A stretch of 53,066 nt of DNA from an uncultured Lachnospiraceae bacterium (GTDB taxonomy: Bacteria; Bacillota; Clostridia; Lachnospirales; Lachnospiraceae): contig CAMNGU010000003.1 of the NCBI GenBank assembly GCA_946538525.1, forward strand, positions 1 to 53,066. Direction: 5' to 3'. Shown one piece after another: positions 36,066-43,800 of this stretch. Numbering within the stretch: the first letter of the stretch is position 1; each line of letters starts with the position of its first letter. The translations under genes were made by a program, and so were the position numbers. Under the pieces are notes generated by a model that was not told the DNA's origin, made no database searches, and saw nothing but the letters and a program-made list of their open reading frames with translations.

Positions 36066-36896
36066 ATGAAAAGAAAAATTTTAAGTTTTATCATGGCTCT
36101 CGCTGTAATTCTTTCACTGGTTGTTATTCCAGGAGCAAAGGCTGAAGCAGCAGGTAGTTACCCAACAATCATGCCAAGAAAGGCACAGTACACAGGTGAG
36201 AACAATGTTAAGAGTACCATTTGTGTATATGACACACAGAGTGTTTATACATGGGAAAAGGTTGTAATTGATGTTTACGACGCTACAGGAAAGAGAGTAA
36301 CAGGTACATCAAGAACTCTTTATAATACTAAGAAAGAGCTTGCTGCTGGAGGAAGAGATTCATTTACTTACTCAGCAACACCTTATGGTTATGCAAAGGG
36401 TACAGTATTAACAGTTGTTGCAAAGATGCAGTATAAACCAGAGGGTTCAAGCGATTATATTGATTCACCTCAGGGAACACAGACAACAACATTTGTTATT
36501 GGTGGTTCAACAGGTACACATGCAAATGAGTGGTTCAATGGACATTGGTACAATGCTGATGGAACACAGACATACTCAGCTGTTCTCTTCTGGGAAGGAA
36601 GTGGAAATTCATGGTATGTAATCGATTCAAAGGGTTGGTACCCAACAAGCCAGTGGCTTAAGATCGATGGAAATTGGTATTACTTCACAGCTTCAGGATA
36701 CATGGATTATTCAGAGTATCGTGATGGATACTGGCTCAATGCTGATGGTACATGCAGCTCAACATATACACATGGTACATGGCACCAGGATGCAAACGGA
36801 TGGTGGTTCGAGGATAACGGATGGTATCCAACAAATCAGTATCTCTGGATTGATGGAACACAGTACTGGTTCAATGGAAGCGGATATGTTTCATAA
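36066..36896 (+). CDS. Secreted protein with aromatic cell-wall-binding repeats
   Basis: A 276-residue secreted protein. The signal peptide ends near AEAAG (about 29). A beta-rich domain of unknown type follows (30-145; YPTIMPRKAQYTGENNVKSTICVYD). From about 150 to the end come Trp/Tyr/Gly-rich repeats of the choline-binding type (NWYYFTASGYMDYSEYRDGYW, GWWFEDNGWYP). The same unit appears in the proteins at 37211 and 40824. Such repeats usually hold proteins to wall teichoic acids or glycans without covalent linkage. Strong ribosome site AAGGAAAGGGG. It has its own terminator. Confidence 0.85.
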   Translation: MKRKILSFIMALAVILSLVVIPGAKAEAAGSYPTIMPRKAQYTGENNVKSTICVYDTQSVYTWEKVVIDVYDATGKRVTGTSRTLYNTKKELAAGGRDSFTYSATPYGYAKGTVLTVVAKMQYKPEGSSDYIDSPQGTQTTTFVIGGSTGTHANEWFNGHWYNADGTQTYSAVLFWEGSGNSWYVIDSKGWYPTSQWLKIDGNWYYFTASGYMDYSEYRDGYWLNADGTCSSTYTHGTWHQDANGWWFEDNGWYPTNQYLWIDGTQYWFNGSGYVS

Positions 36897-36919
36897 ATAA
36901 AACATAAATTGAAACCCAT

Positions 36920-36953
36920 AGAGCATCGGTGAGAAATCATCGGTGCTCTTTTT
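36920..36953 (+). terminator. Rho-independent terminator
   Basis: AGAGCATCGGTGA (36920-36932) pairs with TCATCGGTGCTCT (36937-36949) around GAAA, followed by TTTTT. The remaining gap to 37210 holds a promoter and two short hairpins but no gene. Confidence 0.85.
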
Positions 36954-37019
36954 GGTTTGAGAATAAAATTTTGAGGCTGTAAATCGGGGGAAATATATGT
37001 AAAATTTGGAATAAATTAA

Positions 37020-37049
37020 TTGAAGAAACAAAGGGATTAGTGATAAAAT
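37020..37049 (+). promoter_or_regulatory. Possible promoter of second wall-binding protein
   Basis: TTGAAG (37020-37025), 18-base spacer, TAAAAT (37044-37049). The 160-base leader contains CTCGATTTTCGATTTCGAG and CTAAG...CTTAG hairpins. Confidence 0.4.
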
Positions 37050-37210
37050 AAGGGCATAGCATTTCTCGATTTTCGATTTCGAGTTTTGAGGAAAAAATTT
37101 AATATTTTGGGGTGACAAGGTTAGAAGATTTAGTGGGGACTAAGTATTATTTTTCTTAGATTTTTTTCTTAGAGTGATTTTCAAATATTTAACATGGAGA
37201 GGGCGTGTCT

Positions 37211-39481
37211 ATGAGAAAAATATGTAAAAAACTTATTGCCATGACAACAGTACTTGGTATGGTGATATCCCTTGTTATACCTAGCATACCGAGTAATGCC
37301 GCAGGACAGTGGGGGAGTGACTCAAACGGTTGGTATTACTATAATGGTATTTCTTACTATGCAGGTCAGTGGGCAGAAATTGGAGGCTACTGGTATTATT
37401 TCCTTTCCAGTGGATACATGGATTATTCCGAGTATCGTGATGGCTGCTGGTTAGGCCCGGATGGAATCTGGAATACAGCATATTCAAATGGTCAGTGGAA
37501 GGTAAATAGTAATGGCTGGTGGTTTGAGGATAGTGGATGGTATCCAAGTAACCAGTGGCTGTGGATAAATGGCTATTGTTATCATTTTGCTGAGTCAGGA
37601 TATATGGAATATAACTGTTACCGTGATGGATGCTGGCTTGGTTCTGATGGTGCATGGGTGGAAGGCTACTCTGGTCAGTGGAAAGGAAATGACACAGGCT
37701 GGTGGTTTGAGGATTCCTCAGGATGGTATCCTTCAAATCAGGGACTGTGGATAAATGGTGAATATTACTGGTTCAATGCTGATGGCTATTGGGATAAGGC
37801 GGAAACCGAAAAGAAAAAAGCTTCCGGCGATACAGGCAGACCATCATCAGCTACAGGAAATGGTTCTGGTGGCTCTGGATCAGGTGGTTCTAATGCCATT
37901 AATTATGGCGAATATTCATACAAGATACATCCGATGCTTCCACCTTTCAATGATTATTTCTATATTGAAACAGACAATCCGGATCCAGAATCATTTAGTT
38001 TTGTAGACAAGTCAACAAAGTATTCTGATTCCACAGGATCAATAACTCCGACTACTACAATCTATTCAGATGTTAAGTATGAGAATGCTTCGACTGGAAG
38101 GGTTAAAGGTGGATATATAGGTGTTGGTTCATATACAGATGGTGGTGAACTTGTACTTGAGGCTCGCGCCGTGGATGGGCAGACACCTGTTTATAATCTG
38201 ACAACTGGAGAGACTGAATATAGAACAACTTATGACAAAGCCGAGACGGATGTGAAACTTACTATTGACGCATTGGTTGATGAGACAGACTATCTGATTC
38301 AGCAATATGGCGGTTCGGCTTCAGATTATTTTGGTAAAATGAGTGCGATCCAGTCTGGATTTTCAAGTATATGTCTTTATTCTGGTGCTTCTGTCAGGGG
38401 TAATCTGGTGAAGAGTACAACTTATCCTTACTACGGACTGTCTAATTCACCTCATGTGGATCAGAATTTCTATATTCAAAGTCCATACAGCAGGAAGGAC
38501 GGAAAGAGGCTTCTGGTATCAGATCTTTATCCATATAGATATGATTCTTTGGGATTCCCAAGTATGATGATCTCAGTTTCAAAGAGAATTCAGCCGGATG
38601 CAACCTATGCCTGGAGTGATTCTAGTCATTACATGGTTGGTTTTACATATGGTGGAACCACAAAATATTATGGTGGTGCTGGAAGTGGCGGTGGAAAGCA
38701 GATTATGGAGAATCAAATAAATTATTGGTACTCATTTGATGGTTCAGGTTCTGATGCATATACAACAGCAACCTTAGACAGCGTTTGTAATCAGCTGGAA
38801 TACTACGGAACCCTCAGTGTTCCTGATGATATCCCAACAAATGATAAACTCACATGGGCAAGTGTTAGAAGTAAAGTGGGAACAGGAAGCTATGTAAAAC
38901 TTCTTGCTATATATAGCGTATTTGGTTCGTCAGGAACCGGATATACCTATCTGTATGATAATGGAAGCACGGATGAAGGAAGTTACGGTTTTGTAGGCAT
39001 TGGCCATTTCAGCAATGCGTGGTTCGAGGGCAGATACTACAACAGGCACGAGATAATAGAGAAGGGCGTTCATTACGGCGATACAGCCGCGGACGGAAAG
39101 GACACAAAGACAGCAACTATTGTTGTGAAGGATGCGGTGATTCCAGTTCCAGATGATGGTAATACATATCGCTATAATGGCTCTAATGGAATGCCTTCTA
39201 ATTATAATTCTTCTACGGGAGTATGGAGTGGATATACAAGCTATACTTATGATTCAACAACCGGAAATTATATTGCCAGCCAGTTGAATTGTGTGACATA
39301 TTATGTACAAGGAGTAGGTTATAAGCCTTGCGAAGATGCAGCATTTATCGATGCTTGTACTCTGACACCGGCAGAGGTTAGTGCTATGGGAGTAGATAAG
39401 AATACGGACATCGATCCAAGCAGCTACTACCTATATGATAAATCAACTGCGCCAGGTACATGGGTGAGCACTGGAAATTAA
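37211..39481 (+). CDS. Secreted wall-binding protein with large unassigned C-terminal domain
   Basis: A 756-residue protein. Signal peptide 1-31 (ending SNAAG), then three copies of the roughly 60-residue aromatic wall-binding unit (32-195; YRDGCWLG, GWWFEDSGWYPSNQWLWING), placed at the N-terminus. A Ser/Gly linker (205-230) leads to a 520-residue Tyr/Ser/Gly-rich region (235-756) that I cannot assign. It contains SFSSICLYSGASVRGN, IGHFSNAWFEGRYYNRHEI and a conserved-looking C-terminal Cys cluster (LNCVTYYVQG, KPCEDAAFIDACTL). The start is ATG 37211, 7 bases after GGAGAGGG; GTG 37205 is too close to that site. There is no sorting signal. Confidence 0.8.
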   Translation: MRKICKKLIAMTTVLGMVISLVIPSIPSNAAGQWGSDSNGWYYYNGISYYAGQWAEIGGYWYYFLSSGYMDYSEYRDGCWLGPDGIWNTAYSNGQWKVNSNGWWFEDSGWYPSNQWLWINGYCYHFAESGYMEYNCYRDGCWLGSDGAWVEGYSGQWKGNDTGWWFEDSSGWYPSNQGLWINGEYYWFNADGYWDKAETEKKKASGDTGRPSSATGNGSGGSGSGGSNAINYGEYSYKIHPMLPPFNDYFYIETDNPDPESFSFVDKSTKYSDSTGSITPTTTIYSDVKYENASTGRVKGGYIGVGSYTDGGELVLEARAVDGQTPVYNLTTGETEYRTTYDKAETDVKLTIDALVDETDYLIQQYGGSASDYFGKMSAIQSGFSSICLYSGASVRGNLVKSTTYPYYGLSNSPHVDQNFYIQSPYSRKDGKRLLVSDLYPYRYDSLGFPSMMISVSKRIQPDATYAWSDSSHYMVGFTYGGTTKYYGGAGSGGGKQIMENQINYWYSFDGSGSDAYTTATLDSVCNQLEYYGTLSVPDDIPTNDKLTWASVRSKVGTGSYVKLLAIYSVFGSSGTGYTYLYDNGSTDEGSYGFVGIGHFSNAWFEGRYYNRHEIIEKGVHYGDTAADGKDTKTATIVVKDAVIPVPDDGNTYRYNGSNGMPSNYNSSTGVWSGYTSYTYDSTTGNYIASQLNCVTYYVQGVGYKPCEDAAFIDACTLTPAEVSAMGVDKNTDIDPSSYYLYDKSTAPGTWVSTGN

Positions 39482-39530
39482 AGAAGACTAAAGAAGATCA
39501 AAGTTGGCTAAAGTAAACTAAAGTAGCTAA
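39481..39530. repeat. 10-bp-period repeat after wall-protein stop codon
   Basis: Five consecutive decamers each begin AAG (AAGAAGACTA, AAGAAGATCA, AAGTTGGCTA, AAGTAAACTA, AAGTAGCTAA), starting at the last base of the stop codon. A comparable array follows the other large wall-protein gene at 46471. Confidence 0.6.
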
Positions 39531-39591
39531 TTTATCCTGAAGAAACCTTAAGTAATCTTTTAGGAGATACTTTTGGGAATAAATAAAGATT

Positions 39592-39622
39592 AGCGCCAGT
39601 GAGAATTCGCTGGCGCTTTTTT
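39592..39622 (+). terminator. Rho-independent terminator
   Basis: AGCGCCAG (39592-39599) pairs with CTGGCGCT (39610-39617) followed by six T. Confidence 0.9.
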
Positions 39623-39666
39623 AACAAGATGGAAATACCAGATAAAAGTAAAAGGGAAGATATAAG

Positions 39667-39713
39667 ATAGAAAAATAGAAAAATAAAAATAGAAAAATAA
39701 AAATAGAAGAAAC
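39667..39713. repeat. AT-rich simple repeat (TAGAAAAA units)
   Basis: Reiterated TAGAAAAA/TAAAAA units occupy the stretch between a terminator and the YlmH-like gene. This is low-complexity sequence with no coding potential. Confidence 0.7.
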
Positions 39714-39764
39714 TAAAACAAAACAAAAAAACTAAACTAAATTAGAAAAGAATGAATAGAGAAT

Positions 39765-40694
39765 ATGGATACAGGAATTGATGTAAAGAAAAGATTAAAT
39801 GAGCTAGCGGAAAAAGCGTACCGTGAAAACAGGTATGTTTTTACGGATTTTTTGAATATTTCGCAGATGTCTGAGTATTATGGAATTTTGAAAAAAACTG
39901 GTGAATCGGAAAAGGAATATTCTGACATTAATGAATCAAATAGTTTTGAAAAGTTTGTTGGAGGCTTGAACCTACCTTCAGAAGGTGTTATAGGACAGGT
40001 GGATTGCAGAGCTTTTGGTGGGACACAAGGTTGTGAGAGATGTGTGGTAAGATTTGGCTCTTTAGAAATGTTTGGTTATGAGGAACCATATCCTATAACC
40101 CTGCTTAGAATTTACCCGGCTATGGCTAAGTATGCTGAGCAGCTGACTCATAGAGACTATCTAGGTTCTCTTATAGGACTTGGTCTGGAGCGGGAGAAGA
40201 TTGGGGATATTGTAATTCCTCGTGGGGCAGATGGAGCGCGTTCTGGGTATAATTCTGAAAAAAGTGGTTCATCCGAGGCGAAGAAATCTGCTAAAAAGAT
40301 AAAGGGAGCAGTTTATGTATTTGTAATTGAATCCATTGCAGACTATATTATTGAAAATCTCGGCTATGTTAAGCATACAAATGTTCGAGTTGAGAGATGT
40401 GATGAAGTACCAGAAGAAGTGGTTCCTCATTTGGAAGAAATGTCTGTGATAGTAAGCTCCAACAGAATAGATGCAATAGTTGCCAAGCTGTACAACCTTT
40501 CACGGGAACAGTCCTTGAAGCTATTTGTGGAAGGAAAAGTTTTCCTAAATGGAATTACTATGACAAGTAATGCCCGACCACTTAAAGCTGGAGATACCAT
40601 TTCAGTAAGGGGCAATGGGAAGTTCATCTTTGACGGTGAAGGAGGAAGTACGAGGAAAGAAAAATTGTATGTTAATGTCAAAAAGTATGTATAA
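39765..40694 (+). CDS. ylmH: YlmH-type S4-domain RNA-binding protein
   Basis: A 309-residue protein. The N-terminal YlmH domain (about 1-205) contains VYVFVIESIADYIIENLGYVKHTNV, characteristic of the YlmH/Sll1252 family. The S4 RNA-binding domain follows at about 225-290 (NRIDAIVAKLYNLSREQSLKLFVEGKVFLNG). YlmH acts in ribosome quality control by binding stalled 50S subunits. In most Firmicutes it lies in the ylm/sepF cluster; here it is alone between wall-protein genes. There is a short charged insert (about 150-185). No good ribosome site precedes ATG 39765. Confidence 0.87.
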   Translation: MDTGIDVKKRLNELAEKAYRENRYVFTDFLNISQMSEYYGILKKTGESEKEYSDINESNSFEKFVGGLNLPSEGVIGQVDCRAFGGTQGCERCVVRFGSLEMFGYEEPYPITLLRIYPAMAKYAEQLTHRDYLGSLIGLGLEREKIGDIVIPRGADGARSGYNSEKSGSSEAKKSAKKIKGAVYVFVIESIADYIIENLGYVKHTNVRVERCDEVPEEVVPHLEEMSVIVSSNRIDAIVAKLYNLSREQSLKLFVEGKVFLNGITMTSNARPLKAGDTISVRGNGKFIFDGEGGSTRKEKLYVNVKKYV

Positions 40695-40711
40695 TTTTGG
40701 CGATTTTCAGA

Positions 40712-40740
40712 TTGTATTTCTTATCTATAAAAAGTAAAAT
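40712..40740 (+). promoter_or_regulatory. Promoter of the giant CAP/Ig-like protein
   Basis: TTGTAT (40712-40717), 17-base spacer, TAAAAT (40735-40740), 84 bases before the chosen start. Confidence 0.55.
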
Positions 40741-40823
40741 ATGTATACGGGTTATTAGCTTTATTTGGGGAAATATAGCAGATGAAGAATCACTTGTTTT
40801 TTTGGTGGTTTGGAGGGGTGCCT

Positions 40824-43800
40824 ATGAAAAAAAGAATACATAAATTTGTATCACTAGTACTGACCGGGGTAATGGTACTAGCATGTCCAGTTTTGCCGAA
40901 TAGTTCTAACTATGTTCAGGCGGCAGATGTTCCAGCAACAGATAATCAAATAATAGATGTTAGAGATAATATCCCTGATAATGCAACTCAGCCAACTATT
41001 GTTATTGGTGTTGAGGGAGTAAATAAAACAAATAATATGCAGATACTTCTTGATAAGGTCAATCAAGTAAGATGGGAGGCTTGCACGGCTGGAAATGTTC
41101 CAGATCCAAGAAACACATCAAGATGTTTGACTGAGGATGATTATGTTCCTTTGAAGATAGGAGTAAATTGCAATAAGGCAGCAACTATTAGAGCGGCTGA
41201 AGCCTCAATCAGGTTGGATCATACAAGACCAAATGGAACAGGAGCAACCAGTGTTTTGTCATATTTTGGTAGTACTGGTCTTTTGGGAGAAAATCTGGCA
41301 TGGACAGGTGATACCGTTTCACGAAAAACTGAAGATGGTCAGGGATATATATCATATACTTGTTTTGATAGTGAAGCAAATGAGATAAATGGATGGATTG
41401 AAGAAAAACAGAATTGGATAGACTATGCAACAGATGAAAATAGTCTTCCAGCTGGAGAGCAAATGGGACATTATAAAAGTCTTATAAATCCTAAGTATAA
41501 TTATACGGGTATGGCTTCCTTTAATCCAAACAACGATAATCTTCGTTGGAATTGGACATGTACGGCTGGAGCATATGCAACATCAGATACTCCAATTGGT
41601 GCACTTCCTGCTGCGCAGAATGCTACTTACATTCAGAAGATACCTGTGCTTGTTTCTTCAGTTCAAAATTTGGATATAGTTGGAGAATCAGTATTACATA
41701 CAAATGATGAAGTTGATTATGATTTATTAGTAGCGGTTTATTTTACTGGAGCAGCAGCCAATACTACAGTGGATTGTCCAGTGTATGAAGGGGCAACATG
41801 GTCAAGTTCTGATAATGATAAGCTTTCGATTGACGAAGATGGAAAAGCTACTGTTAAGTCAACGGGTATGGTTACATTAACTGCTACGATAGGAACTGGG
41901 GCAAGTAAAAAGACTATTTCAAGAGACATTTTAATTGTACCAGAGGGTGTTGAAGTAGTTAGTGTAGAAAACCCAGCTATGGTAACGGTGGAAACCAACA
42001 AAACACCAGTGCTTAGTAAAACAGTAGTTGCAAGATTAAGTGATAATAGTACTGTAAATGTTGATGCAAAATGGGATAGCTATGATACTTCGAAATTATT
42101 AACTCATTTTAAGAGTACAGAGTTTGATGTAACAGGAACTGCGGCTGGAATGCAAGTTGTTCAAAAGGTTCATGTAAATGCCGCTAAAATTCTTGGAACA
42201 ACACCTTTATATAGTGAAATAGTAAATGGAAAAATAACTATTACACATCAATTTGCTGAAGATGAATTTATTACTACTGATTCCGGTACCAATATTAAAT
42301 ATCCGCAAGCAGGAATTGATCTTTCAAATGGTTATATGCATTATGCATATACGGTAACTTGGGATGATGAAAGTAAAACTTATTATATGAGCAGAAAGGG
42401 TGGAGATTTTACTCTTACTGGTACTGTTAGTGTAACTACGGATAATGGAGTGGAAAAAATACCTGTATCACAAAAGCTGCATGTTAATCCGGCAACAGTA
42501 ACAAGCGTTCAGATGCCAACAAACTATACTGTAATTGAAACAGAAAGTGGTACAGCACCTACATACCCAACAGCAACCGTTACCTGGTCAAATGGTGATG
42601 TTGATCAGGATGATATTACTTGGGCAGATGCAGATCCTTCAAATGAGTATACCAGTCTTAACGATAGTGCTAGAAAGTATATGATGAAGGATGGTGGAAC
42701 CTACGATCTTACTGGTACATATAGTGGAAGAACAACAACCATAACAGTTAAGGTTAATCCTGCTACAGTTACGAGTGCAGTTATAGAAAAGCCAAATGTT
42801 GAAACAAAATGTGGTACAGAACCGGTGCTTCCAAGTACGGCGAAAGTAACCTGGTCAAATGGTGATAAAACAGATGAAGATATTGTTTGGGAAGAACTTG
42901 ATCCTAAAGATTATAACAAGATAGAAGGAAATAGTTATACTGTTTCTGGTACTTGCGCAGGAAAATCTGTAACAGCTAATATTACTGTTCTTCCTGCAAC
43001 GATTAAGAGTATTGACTCCATGTCACTTATAACATCAGAAAGAGTTGATCCTACTCCTAATCTTCCAGCAAATGCTACGGTTAACTGGAGCAATGATACA
43101 AGTAGTGAAGTACCTGTTACATGGGAATCTATAGAAGCGTCTAAATATGCAGCGCCAGGTACATTCCAGGCTGTTGGAGAAATTACTGATATGTACGGTA
43201 AAAAAGTTACAGTTACCTGCGACATAGTAGTTCATGAGAGGACTTTGACATCGATAGCTCTTGAGAATGGTGAGCTGGAGAATAATACATCTGTATATAA
43301 ATATGAACTTTCAGATATTAAAGGTGCTATCATTGCAACATATGATAATGGCGAGACAGAAAAGATAAATATTACCTCTAGTATGATTTCTGGATTTAAT
43401 GCAAACTCTACAAGCAGTAATCAGGAAATTACCATTTCATACACAGAAGGTACGGTAACAAAGACAGTTAATACAACTCTTCATCTGGTAAAGAGAATAG
43501 GAATTGAGATAACAAAACTTCCAACAAAGCTTGAGTATATTGAGGGTGAGGTTGATGAGCTGGATTATTCAGGTATAGAGGTAAAGGAATTTCTTGATAA
43601 TAACGAAGAAAGAATTATTTCAGCAAGCGATTATTCGGTAAGTAATTTCTCTGGATTTAATCCAAATCCGACTACCTATGGAAATCAGATTATTACTCTT
43701 ACACTTTATGGTTTTTCAGACGATTTTACGGTAAGTGTTAAAAAGAAGACTCTTAAGTCTATATCACTTTCCGGACCAACAAAGAAAACCTATGTTCAGG

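Noticed and set aside
36667-38006. Several alternative frames within the wall-binding repeat genes
   Set aside because: They are frame-shifted readings of Trp/Gly-rich repeats and repeat in each copy for that reason.
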